A stretch of DNA of 64,000 bases from Pratylenchus scribneri. Its lineage: Eukaryota > Nematoda > Chromadorea > Rhabditida > Pratylenchidae. Of this stretch, positions 21,983 to 32,504 are shown one piece after another. The stretch covers positions 248,001 through 312,000 of the forward strand of contig JAQSEB010000076.1 of the NCBI GenBank assembly GCA_030063045.1, given 5' to 3'. The notes under the pieces were generated by a model. It was not told the DNA's origin. It did not search any database and saw only the letters and a program-made list of their open reading frames with translations. The translations under genes were made by a program, and so were the position numbers. Position 1 is the first letter of the stretch, and each line of letters begins with the position of its first letter.

Positions 21983-22870
21983 AGGCGGAATTATTATTAA
22001 CCAGGCGGAATTATTCTTAACCAGGCGGAAATAAAACTTAGTCAAACAGGCGGAATTATTCTAACTAACCAGGCGGAATTAAAACTTAGTCAAACAGGCG
22101 GAATTATTCTAACTAACCAGGCGGAATTAAAACAGTCAAACAGGCGGAATTATTCTAACTAACCAGGCGGAATTAAAACTTAGTCAAACAGGCGGAATTA
22201 TTCTAACTAACCAGGCGGAATTAAAACAGTCAAACAGGCGGAATTATTCTTAAAACAGGCGGAATTATTCTAACTAACCAGGCGGAATTAAAACAGTCAA
22301 ACAGGCGGAATTATTCTTAAAACAGGCGGAATTATTCTAACTAACCAGGCGGAATTAAAACAGTCAAAAAGGCGGAATTATTCTTAAAACAGGCGGAATT
22401 ATTCTAACTAACCAGGCGGAATTAAAACAGTCAAACAGGCGGAATTATTCTTAAAACAGGCGGAATTATTCTAACTAACCAGGCGGAATTAAAACAGTCA
22501 AACAGGCGGAATTATTCTTAAATCAGGCGGAATTATTCTAACTAACCAGGCGGAATTAAAACAGTCAAACAGGCGGAATTATTCTAACTAACCAGGCGGA
22601 ATTATTCTTAAAACAGGCGGAATTATTCTAACTAACCAGGCGGAATTAAAACAGTCAAACAGGCGGAACGGAATTATTCTAACTAACCAGGCGGAATTAA
22701 AACAGTCAAACAGGCGGAATTATTCTTAAATCAGGCGGAATTATTCTTAAAACAGGCGGAATTATTCTTAAAACAGGCGGAATTATTCTTAAATCAGGCG
22801 GAATTATTCTAACTAACCAGGCGGAATTATTCTTAAATCAGGCGGAATTATTCTTAAACAGGCGGAATAA
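21983..22870 (+). repeat. GGCGGAATTA minisatellite, array 1
   Basis: Roughly 40 tandem units of 18-25 bp, all built on AGGCGGAATTA with variable spacers (TTCTAACTAACC, AAACAGTCAAAC, TTCTTAAAAC). Larger blocks of three to four units recur, giving a higher-order pattern. The same unit recurs inverted at 47.9-51.2 kb and in this orientation at 58.2 kb. Confidence 0.95.
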
Positions 22871-24513
22871 AAACAATAATCGTATACTAATTTTATTTTG
22901 AAAAGGGAATAATTTTTGAATTTTAATAATTTCCAAACACTTTCCTTATAATCTATTAAAATCATTCATATTAATTCATTTCTAAAATGGTAGGAATTGG
23001 AAAAATATGTTCATTACTCCATTTGACCGCACACAAAATCAGCAGTTCTTTTTGATGGAATGAAAATGAATAAATGTTTAGAGAAGAATTTACATTAAAG
23101 GGTTAAAGTACCAACCAGCAGCCTTTTCCGTCCATTCTCGATGGGTTGAAGGAATTAATGGAGGTGGAAAAAAGGAAATCGGCAAAGTGGTTGATTATGA
23201 AAGGTGGGATGGAAGAGTGACGCACACTCAATTTTCATTTCAATCCTCTTTTTAATTGGAGGGAAAAATTTTTGTTTTTTGAATCAAATCAGAGAGAAAA
23301 AAAAGTCAAATTTGTCCTCTGGTCGTACAAGCGCACGAAGAATGCAGTGACCTCTCCTTTTCTATTCAATCCAATTTTACTGCTAATTTGATTAACAAAA
23401 TTCTCACATTAAATCCATTTGAAATGGATTGAAAATGGTTAACATTTTCTAATGGTGAACTCTTAAAACCATTTCAATAAAATGAAAAATTATTTTAATT
23501 GTAAATTTAATTAAAATGGGGAAAATGAGCCAGCGCGAAATGTTCTTATTCTCTTAATAACCAAATAAATATCGACGGAAATTGTTTGACGATGACTCAT
23601 CATCATTCCAATCAAGGCCAACAATACAATTGGGCCCAATTCCACGCAACAATCAATCACTTCACAAATGATGTTTTTTGGGCGGCACAATCAAAGACAG
23701 AATTTTAAACTCATTTTATGAATTCTTTTTCCCCATTCATTTGTCATTGTCATATTTTCCTGTTAATGAAAGAGCCATCGAATATTTCTCCAACGAATAA
23801 TTCGGCAAAAAATTGGCTAAGAAATCGGTAAAAAGGGGACGAATAATGAGTAAAAACAATAATCGAAAAAAGTTTGGCATTTTTATTCCATGGATTAGGA
23901 GGATCTTTTTGGAGTGATTAGAAATTAGGACCATAGAAATAGAAATCACAAACTAATTCGTACTTTGCAACTATGGAATGTCCATTTTCTTTGTCTAGTG
24001 CCTCAAATTCCATAAAAAAACTTTCTAATAGCAAAATTGACATGCTGGATTTTGCCGAATTAAATATTTTACTCAATAAATGAGTTTTGATTTAAATTTA
24101 ATTTTAAACCCTAGACCTTTGTTGGCTTTTTAGATTTTGAATTGCAAATAAGGTTTCATTTTTTCCAATAAACAAATTTGAATGAATGAATGATGCATTT
24201 ATTCCCAAAAAATTTTAATTGTTGGAATCATATAAAAATAATGTTTTCCCATAAAGGCATCCATCCACCAATTTCTTCCTTCACGCCCTTCCCTTCTTCT
24301 AATAAATCAGCTCACAATTCTGCTCTTTCGGCTCCCTCGTCCAGCATTTCACATTGGCATTATTCCAACCAGATGGTTTCCCTTCCGCCACATATTTGGG
24401 CATTCCTTCGCCTTCTTTCAATTTATATTGCTGGATTTCTTCGGTTTTCAGGTCGATTTGGAGGCCGCGCAATTCGCCAACAAAATGCTGTAAAAAGGAT
24501 TAAAAAGAATTCA
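22871..24513. other. Gene-poor intergenic region, 1.6 kb
   Basis: AT-rich DNA between a satellite array and the 3' end of a secreted-protein gene. Short open frames near 23.7-23.9 kb (minus) and 24.2-24.6 kb (plus) show no conserved pattern; the latter is antisense to the last exon of the next gene. No RNA gene recognised. Confidence 0.5.
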
Positions 24514-25885
24514 TTAGGAGGAAAAGCGAACGTCGGAAAATGGAGCAGCAGTGCGATCGACATCAGGCAAATCGACGATAATCTCCTTAACAGCGCCGCC
24601 ACAACTGAAAATGTACAAAAGCAATGAAATGCAAAATACTATATAAAACATACTTGTGGGTGATTTTCAGCTTGATACCGACGAATTTGTCCGACACGGC
24701 GGCATCGCTAAAAACTTGACCACAAACACGATGGTAGAGGACGACTGGAACGGTGAAAGATGAGGTGTTTACGCTGAGACCGCCAGGGAGCACATCGATT
24801 TTGAATTCTTTGCCATCTTTTGATTGAATGGTCAGATCGGTCTGCTCCTGTTCATTGCATTGGGACAACAAGCCGCCAGCTGCCTCCTCCGTGTGGACAA
24901 CCTATGATTATGATAAAATTAATGGCATTTTCATTCAAATTTATGGTCAATATGAGAATTAAGTGTTTTTCCTAAAATTATCATCAAAAATTTTGAATTC
25001 CAAAATAAAAAAGTTTCAGTTTGGGATGACCCACCTCGATCTTCGTGATTTGGGCTGGGGTATCGCACAGAGCGCATCCATCAATCAGCAAAAGGGTCTC
25101 TGAAAAATGGAGGAAAATTACTTCAAAAATATGAAATGAGCCCACTTTTATTTGCATCATTTTTGACCGCCTCAAAATCCGCTTTGTCATCGAAGAATTG
25201 GGTCTACAAAAAATAACTATATAATTTATTTTACCGTTTGCCAAAACTCACCAGGGCGCACAACTTCATCTGATCGAACCATTCGTTGCCGCACATTGGC
25301 ATCTGTAAAAAAGGAAAGGACTGATGAATAAATAATTGGAAGGCAAATGCCTACCATGGCAATACGATAGAAGGCATTCAGACAACCTTCCACATTCACC
25401 ACGGGGTATTGAAACTTCTCAGGCTGCGACTTTTCAGCACCTTTCGACTGTAATAAAAATAAAATTGTTGAGAAATCAAAGGCGGAAGATTTTCCTTTTA
25501 AGGATTCAACCATCAAAAACATTGTTCTGTTGCCCTCAATGCTTTTTTCCTATATTTTACTTACCATACAGCCGCAGAATTGTCGATCTTCTTCAATCGG
25601 GTCTTTTTCAACATATTCATTGCCTCGAAATTGCATACACACGTAGTTAAATGCCTGGGTTGCCTCCGCGCTCTTTTTACCTTTATATTCTTCGAACAAC
25701 TTGTGACGCGGGGTCAGACCGCCTGCAGCTCCATTCGATTTCTTCGACGAATCAGAGGGGTCGCCACCCTCCTGGCCAACAACTCCAGCCGATGGGAAGG
25801 CGATCAGAAGGAAGAGGAGGGTGGTGGCCAAAAGAATCGGTGGAAGCCCAAATGGCCCTGGATGCCCGATGGATGAGGAAAACAT
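24514..25885 (-). CDS. Putative secreted cysteine-containing protein, family unknown
   Basis: Seven exons fit in phase: 25885-25565, 25447-25355, 25302-25252, 25203-25146, 25099-25035, 24901-24654 and 24604-24514 (about 308 aa). The N-terminus has a hydrophobic signal peptide (LLATTLLFLLIAFPSAG) followed by GQEGG. Cysteines are spread through the mature part (FCGC, VEGC, MPMC, DGCALC, LSQC, HRVC, NCGG), suggesting several disulfides. The C-terminal ~110 residues look like a compact beta-rich domain (DLTIQSKDGKEFKIDVLPG, FTVPVVLYHRVC). I recognise no family. The frame agreement of all seven exons supports a real gene. Export or extracellular function is inference from the signal peptide only. 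Confidence 0.7.
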
Positions 25886-26553
25886 TTTGGGAGTTGGATT
25901 GGACGAAGATTGAGGGAATTGATTGAAAATTTGTTTGATGAATTGGAAGGATTCTGGAAATTGGACGGGAAAATTTTTTATGAATTTATTCTAATTAGGG
26001 AATATATTTTCTGGATTGATTCATTCTTATTAAAATTATATGGATTAATATAGAAGATATTGGAGTGGGAGAATGGGGGAAATTTGTTTGAAATTTTACC
26101 CAATTCCCCAGCAGCCAAAATAAAAATGGGATTTTTATTTTTTAACTGACTATAAAAAAGTAAAAATGATATTTTTAGTGAAATTAATGAAATGAAATTT
26201 TAATGGGAAATGGAATAAAAAATGGACATTTATCAAAAAAGGTAAAGCCAATCAGCGAAGCCCAAATCGAGGATATTTGGTGAATAATCCGTCAAATTGG
26301 TGAAGAGAAAAAGCCAAAAATATAAAATTATGTGGTCCAAATTTTAGGGGCAAAAATGGATGGGAATTAGTAGACTAAATAGTGAGTAATTTTTTAAAAA
26401 TGATGTGATGGGAAAATGAAAAATTCGTAATTAATTGGAAAATTTGGTGAAAAAAGAGGGGAATTTGGAAATGGAAAAAATGATTAAATGTAAATTTTAT
26501 ATTTCATTTATCACAATTAAAAAATTAACAAAAACATATGGAAATTTGTTTGG
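25886..26553. other. Intergenic AT-rich region
   Basis: Upstream of the secreted-protein gene and downstream of QNG1. Purine-rich with many GGAAAATGG-like phrases; no gene, repeat array or RNA gene seen. Confidence 0.5.
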
Positions 26554-28652
26554 TCAATAAAAAATGGAACGGCATCGATGGAATGGCACATTGACTTCCT
26601 CAATTAATTCGGCATTTTGACGCCTTAAAATTAAATAATTATAAAATGAAATAAAATAAATTCTACTTGCCTCCAAAGCCAAATCCAAACGTCCACATCG
26701 ACGGCACAAAATTGGCGGAGTCGATCCAAATTTGATGAATCCATGGAGAAATGCGGGGATTTGACCAATTTTTGAATTGATTCCAAAATTGCCTTTAAAT
26801 GAGGAAATAAAAATACATTTTTTGGTAATTATTATTTAAAATAATTTTACAATTGCAAAAATTCTCAGAGTACCGTATTAATCAATCATAGAGAGAAGAA
26901 TGAGAAGTGGGTACCGTAATCCGTAACTTAGCGTAAAAAGAAACGAACCATCTCTATTTATCCTTAGGGCATATCACCAATGATGGAAAGATGCACCTTT
27001 TATTATTTTATTGAATTAACTTTGATTAACGTAAATGTTTTTGATAATTTAGTGCCAAATTGAAGGGCTATCGAAATTCGTAAAAATTAATTTTCATTTC
27101 AAAATAAAATTAAAAATTTTTTAAAAATATTTTTTTACATCGCATGCCCGAATGGAGAATGCCCTCAATTTAACTTCCAATTCGCATCCATTTTCCAGCA
27201 ATTCACCCATTCCTAATTTGTCCATTACCAAGGAGGAATATTCCAAAACGCCCAAATAGGCCAATGCCTGAGGCACTCGATAATCGGCGAACATTGTCAA
27301 TGAACTGTGGAAATGAAGGGGAATTATTGTTTAAATAATTAATTAAATTGAAATAAAATAAAAATTAATTTAAAATTAATTAAATTAAAAAATAATTGTT
27401 AAAAAACGAACGAAATGTCCTCAAATTTCCCAATATTCAATTCATTTTGGGCAGCTCCCAAACAATTATGAATATCGGCCACCAAAATTTGGGCTCGTTT
27501 CAGAAAAGAAACTGGAAAAATTGAAAATTTTTTAGGAAAATTAAATTTATTTTTTTTTACCCTTTTTTCCTTTGTAAACGGCAAAATCCCGAAAACTAGG
27601 AAAATTTTCCACAATTAATTGAAGCAATTTTTGTGCATTTCCATTGGATTGAATTAAGCAATTTAAAAATGAACCATTGAATTTCTGGGTGAATTTGGAA
27701 ATTAAAATTTGTATTTAATTAATTAAAAAACTTCTTTGAGAATTTTGCCATTTTCTCGAATTATTTGCACTCTTTCGGATAACATTGGAATTTGAATGCC
27801 TGCAAAAAAGCATAAAAATTAATTTTTAATTTTGAGGGAAAATTATTTTTTGGATTTTTATATATTAATTATTTTTAATAATAATTTAAAATTATTAAGA
27901 AAAATTTAACAAATAAATGAATTTTAATTAAAAAAAAATTAAATTATTAATTTTGACATTCATTTTAATAAAAATTAAATTTTTTAAATAAAAAAAAGAA
28001 AAAAATTTTCGCCAATTAAAAAAAAACTTGCCATCATCCCCTTGAAGACATTGCCCTAAAATTTTCTCATCAATTTCGGCCATAAATTCGGCTGATGTCA
28101 ACGCCAATCCCTGTTCCAATGTTCGATTCAGTGCGGCGCAAACGGCAAAATATCCGCTTAAAAATATTCAATTTTAAGTTAAATTAATTAATAAATGGAC
28201 CTATAGGTTTTGCCATTGTGCGTCACAAAATAATGGCCACCCGATTGGTCGGACCAAAATGAAAAATTGATGGAATCGATGAAGAAAATCCTTCAAAAAT
28301 TTAATAAAATTAAATTTTATTCTAATTTCACTGACCAATCAATGGCAGCTTGGTCTGCATTTTTTGGTTGAACTTCGCATGCCGAAAATTCCAATTGTTT
28401 AAGTTGGTCGGCGGTTGAGAGGCAAATCTCAAATTTAAATGAAAAATAAATTTAAAAAGAATTAATTTTGTACCATTTCAGCAACTTTTTCCACAGCTTT
28501 TTGTTCAATTCTAATCAATTTAGGGTCCGTATTTTCCACAATCCATTTGGCCGATTCTCGAGGTGAAAGTACACCGAAAAATTTAAAATATTTTAAGAAT
28601 GAATTTTATTGTGAAAACCTGGATAAATTTCACTATTTGCCGTTGAATTCAT
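26554..28652 (-). CDS. qng-1: Queuosine 5'-phosphate N-glycosylase (QNG1, former DUF2419)
   Basis: Releases queuine from queuosine 5'-phosphate so that eukaryotes can salvage dietary queuine for tRNA modification. Eleven exons: 28652-28619, ~28574-28474, 28427-28336, 28290-28201, 28156-28032, 27799-27732, 27684-27561, 27511-27412, 27304-27139, 26792-26671 and 26623-26554. Signatures: LSPRESAKWIVENT, DQAAIDWIFFIDSINFSFW, GKTYSGYFAVCAALNRTLEQ, IIRENGKILKEKFNGSFLNC, SFLKRAQILVADI, SLTMFADYRVPQALAYLG and the terminal VPFHRCRSIFY. Introns after exons 5 and 10 begin GCAAGT (GC-AG class); only those junctions keep the conserved frame. The exon 1-2 junction is doubtful: the family-like sequence needs an intron ending in CG, while a canonical AG 18 nt further would delete GVLSPR. 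Confidence 0.88.
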
Positions 28653-29020
28653 TTTGCATTAATTAATTCTAACCTTTTAAATGCAAATTCCATTATTTTA
28701 TTATCCAAAAATATTAAAAAAATTAGAACAATTTTCTCTGACAAAAAATTATTTTGTACCAAAAAAACATTTTCATCATCTCTTCGAGTATATTTTAAAA
28801 AATTAACGGATAAATATGATTAAATTTAGAGGATTAGAATGCAGGAAGATAAAAAAAACAAAATTAAATTTGGTGATTGGTTGGATTGATTCGATTTTCA
28901 AAATATTAAAAGGTGGAAGCGAACTAAAAATTGAATGAATATTTAAATTATCGTTTCGTTCATTTTTGTTTTCCTTGTCTTTCTTTTCTTCTCATATCAT
29001 TTCCGCTGCCAATTCCCAAT
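28653..29020. other. Short intergenic gap
   Basis: AT-rich DNA between two co-oriented minus-strand genes. An imperfect TTTTCTCTGAC motif and T/A runs only; nothing recognised. Confidence 0.4.
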
Positions 29021-30664
29021 TTAATTCTTGATAGAGCGCGAGGATGGGGCCAGCCAAACATGTTCCCCGGAGGCGTGAATTTTCTCCAATATTCTCTGGA
29101 AATAAAATAATAAATATATTAAAATAAATAAAATATTTATTTAAGGAATTAATTTAAAAATATTTTTGTTTGTGTGACTCAGTCTTAAAATTTTATGCCG
29201 TCTCAATCATGTTGCGCTCAGACGCAAATTACCCAACAATTTTTAACATCATTGTCACACAAAACAAACATAAATTGGGAGAATTAAAATCATTTGCCTC
29301 GAAGGGGATTCGAACTTTCATCGTTCCGAATATTTGGAGGAGTTTGTTACCCATTCGGCTAACCAAGATTTCTATTGAATTTTTTATGTTTGCTCAGGAT
29401 TTGATTTTATTTCCCATTTATTAAAAAAAATTCGAACTTTCCATCCAAGAACGGATTCCCAGCAGCTCACATCCTCCGCCTGCTCATTCATTGGACGATT
29501 CTGCTTTGGCGGTGGATATTTCTTCAGCCAATGTGCCGGATCCGAAGGCAATTTTAGCGGAATTGATGGAAGCTACAAAAATATATTTCAATTAAATATT
29601 TAAATTAAATTATCGTTTTAAACCTTTTCAATCGATTTCTTTTCCTCCTCTTCTCCCCCATTTTGGTCTCTTTCGCCATTTTCCTTCTCATCCGTAATCA
29701 TTGTTGCGGTCAATTTTGGTGGTTGAAAGGCGAAGGCGAATAATTGTTGTTGGTGTTGCGGATGAAATTGCATTTGCTGCATTTTTTGTTGTGGATGAAT
29801 TCGTTTTTGGCCTTGACCATCATTCACAATCATCCTCTCCAATTGTTCCATCATTCGTTTCAGCTGTTCATCCGTTTGCTCTTGCATTAATTGCAAATTG
29901 GAAAGCTGAATAAAATATAATATTACGGTTTTTTTCTATTATTTATAAACCCATTCCCCAATCTCCAGTAGAAGCCTTTCTTTAATAGTAGCTCAACCTA
30001 AATTTGTTAGAATTGACTTATTTTTGAGTGAAATTAAACCAAATTTTAGCCCTAAAAAATCAAAAAGTCCCAATTAGGATGGTCTCTGAGTGAGTTAGAA
30101 ATAAGGATCCACTCACTAATAGAAGCATAAGCCTACACCAATATTAGGCCATCCAGGCCCGTAGAGAAGTGGCTGCGGGACCATTAGGGTAAAATTTCCC
30201 TTGCGAGGCCATCTCCCGAAAAATTCTTGCTACGGTTTGAGTCCACCTTAGAGGCTTTGAAAAATATAATCCCGTGGGTTTCTAATAGAAAATACGGTAT
30301 GTATATCCGTTGGCTTACCAATGCTTTAAGTCCCGAAACCATTGAATCATTCCCACTTTCATTTGTCTCCTCATATTCTTCTTCTTCTTCTTCCATCATT
30401 TCCTCATTTTCCTCCTCTTCTTTCTCTGTTGGCATTTTCTGCACTTTCAGCCAATGATCCAAAGGTAGGCGGTTTATCTAAAATAAAATATGAATTTAAT
30501 TTTTTATTTGAAATGGAAAATACCGATTCAAAATGGGCAGTGAATGGATTCGATGAATTTGAATTGCGATTGTTGGGCGATGGACTAATGCCGGAGAACA
30601 TTGACGAAAATGAATCACTGCTTCTGGTGCTTCGGATCACATCAAATGAGGATGCGGTGCTCAT
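29021..30664 (-). CDS. Hypothetical acidic, Gln-rich protein
   Basis: Five exons, every intron phase 0: 30664-30524, 30477-30319, 29905-29624, 29572-29453 and 29095-29021 (about 258 aa). No family recognised. Visible parts are a Ser/Asn-rich start (MSTASSFDVIRSTRSSDSF), an acidic block of about 20 Glu (EEEENEEMMEEEEEEYEE), and a predicted coiled coil (LQLMQEQTDEQLKRMMEQLE). A Gln/His-rich stretch and a Pro-rich segment (SDPAHWLKKYPPPKQNRP) follow. Two segments share a D/H-W-L-K pattern (LPLDHWLKVQK and SDPAHWLKKYP), perhaps an internal repeat. A TTTAAG acceptor 22 bp before the ATG may take a spliced leader. A fold-back element sits in intron 2 and a tRNA-like element in intron 4. Confidence 0.68.
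29283..29370 (-). mobile_element. tRNA-derived SINE-like element
   Basis: On the minus strand this intron segment shows an A box TAGCCGAATGGGTAAC and a B box AAGTTCGAATCCC about 40 nt apart, followed by CTTCGAGGCAAATGATTTT. The spacing is tRNA-like, but the anticodon stem and acceptor stem do not pair well. The tail GGCAAATGATT resembles the tails of the 12.8-kb and 14.5-kb copies. Confidence 0.55.
29922..30301. mobile_element. Fold-back (MITE-like) element in an intron
   Basis: About 380 bp. The left end ATTACGGTTTTTTTCTATTA and the right end TAATAGAAAATACGG are inverted copies, followed inward by AAACCCA on the left and its complement TGGGTTT on the right. The interior is non-coding. End sequence resembles the short element at 57265. 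Confidence 0.55.
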
Positions 30665-31467
30665 TTTGCGGTTTTGATGATGCGGTGGTTCCTTAAAAAA
30701 CAAATTATTTGATGAAAAATTTTAGTGAATTAATTTTTTAATAGTCGAAAAATGTATTAGTAAACAAACCCAAATTAGATGAATTTTTCGTGTGTGGTGT
30801 GCCTATTTTTTTTGAAGGTCAATTAAATGACTCAATTCCATTCATTCCCTATCCCCTTCTTCCCACTCAAAATAAGTTTAGCATATGGAAAATTGGAAAA
30901 GAGGGCGAGGGAGTTGGAAGAAAGGGGTTTTTTTTTATCTTTTTTTCCCTGAGCAAAATTGATGCATTAAAAATACTAAAGAAGATTGATCGACCGAATC
31001 GAATGAGTGAGTTTTGTGTGCTGATAAAAAGTGGTCATGTTCCCCTTATCCCCACTCCACTCACTAAAATAAATTATTCATTAATTACAAAATCAAAGAG
31101 GGAAACTATAAGAGATAGGGGAATTGATAAGAAATTGGAATGGATATGAGAGTAGAATATGGAAAAAATAATAGAGAACTAAAAAGTTAAGGCTGGGAAA
31201 TTACTGTCCTTTGTCCTAAATATCAAATGGATATAAACTATGAAGTTGAAGCTTATTCCTTATTGGAGTCTGGATCTGGAGTGTTTCGGACGGAAAAAAT
31301 ATGATTATGTGATTTTCCCTATTTAAAGTTTAATAAGTTGGTACCGATTCCCATTTTTAATTTCTAAAATCATAATTACGGATAATCTGACTTCCCAATT
31401 TCATTTATAATGTCTTTATTTACATTGGATCATAGGCGAAAACCGATTTTAATAGTATTTTGACCAT
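30665..31467. other. Intergenic region
   Basis: AT-rich region between two co-oriented minus-strand genes. It contains an open plus-strand frame of about 119 codons (30790-31149) with low-complexity, non-protein-like composition. No RNA gene or repeat array. Confidence 0.45.
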
Positions 31468-31908
31468 TTAATTTATTTTAATCATTAAAAACTGATAAAA
31501 AGATATCGAAACCTGTAGTGGATTGTTGTGATTTCCAAACGAATGATTGTGGATGGAATTATTGCCTTCGGTCATGCCACCATTGTTGTTGCCGTGATTA
31601 ACGCTACTGTTTCGAATCTTGTAGTAAGACATTTCTTGTCCAATCACCTTCAAAAATGAATAGTTAAAATTAAACATTGCTTCAAAAGAACCTTGTTCAG
31701 CAGGTTTTTGTTCGTAAAAATGTTTGAATTCGGGCGCTCGTTCGTCCCAATACTTTTTTGCTTCCGACCTCAAATAGTAATTTAAATAGAGAACCCCAAA
31801 GAAATGGGCTGTTAAAACAATAAAGTAGCGAATTTTGATTTCTGGTAGAAGTAAATCTTTAAATTGTTTTATCGATCTAAAATTTAAAATGGGTTTGCGT
31901 TTGCACAT
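31468..31908 (-). CDS. Hypothetical small protein with one membrane segment
   Basis: Single open frame of 146 codons. A basic start (MCKRKPILNFRSIKQ) is followed by a hydrophobic span (IRYFIVLTAHFFGVLYLNYY), a charged segment (SEAKKYWDERAPEFKHFYEQ) and an Asn/His/Gly-rich tail. The order basic end - one helix - amphipathic charged helix recalls small inner-membrane mitochondrial subunits, but I recognise no family. A possible donor (CAG-GTTTCG) near codon 132 may cut off the last residues, and a downstream exon was not found. It faces the beclin-1 gene across a short divergent gap. Confidence 0.5.
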   Translation of the reverse strand: MCKRKPILNFRSIKQFKDLLLPEIKIRYFIVLTAHFFGVLYLNYYLRSEAKKYWDERAPEFKHFYEQKPAEQGSFEAMFNFNYSFLKVIGQEMSYYKIRNSSVNHGNNNGGMTEGNNSIHNHSFGNHNNPLQVSISFYQFLMIKIN

Positions 31909-32504
31909 TTCATCGAAATGTCAATTTTAAAACTTGATCAAACCGTGCATTTTTTATTGTTTAACATTTTTAAACAGTGTAATAAAAGTTTAAACTGGTT
32001 TTATTAAAGGTTTTCTAATTAGAGGCTGCACTGCAATGCAATGCAACATGCAACTGGAATCATAATCATAATTTAGTTGTTTCTTTCTCGAAGAAAAGAA
32101 AATAGAAAAAAGAAAAATCAGTTTGGATAAAATGTCTCAAGGTCTTGGATAAAATGTCTCAAGGTCCGCCCGGAATAAAAAGTCTCGGAGAATATTTTTC
32201 CGCTTCCTGCGCCGCCTCGCCTCTTCATTCACCTCACCCCGCATTTCCGTTTTCCCTCCAATACGGGATTCGGATTCGGGCTCGGGTCGAACACGAAACC
32301 GCACAAATGATAGTTAATTTATATCCTTAAAACCTTAAGATTTTTAATATTTTTGGTCCATTTTATTGTTTAATTTTTCTCTTTTTTCAGCTTAATAATT
32401 CCATTCCAAAAATCTAAATTTTACGACCAAATACGCATAAAAAAGAATCAACGGTCAACAACAAAAAGCCGGTGCCCACAACTTCTGATCCTTCATTATC
32501 AAAA
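31909..32504. promoter_or_regulatory. Divergent gap upstream of beclin-1, with an exact 22-bp tandem duplication
   Basis: The 22-bp unit TTGGATAAAATGTCTCAAGG plus TC occurs twice in a row at 32123-32144 and 32145-32166, each copy carrying an ATG. The second opens a frame of about 60 codons (to 32330) that resembles no family and does not continue into beclin-1; it is probably 5' UTR. A TTTTTTCAG acceptor at about 32390 could be the trans- or cis-splice site for beclin-1. Confidence 0.55.

Noticed and set aside
24190..24627. 145-codon plus-strand frame
   Set aside because: Partly antisense to the last exon of the secreted-protein gene and without recognisable domains or splice context.
30790..31149. 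119-codon plus-strand frame
   Set aside because: Low-complexity intergenic sequence, poly-T coding for Phe runs, no splice signals or similarity.
32145..32330. 60-codon frame upstream of beclin-1
   Set aside because: Begins in a 22-bp tandem duplication, lacks any family pattern and does not join to exon 1; treated as 5' UTR.
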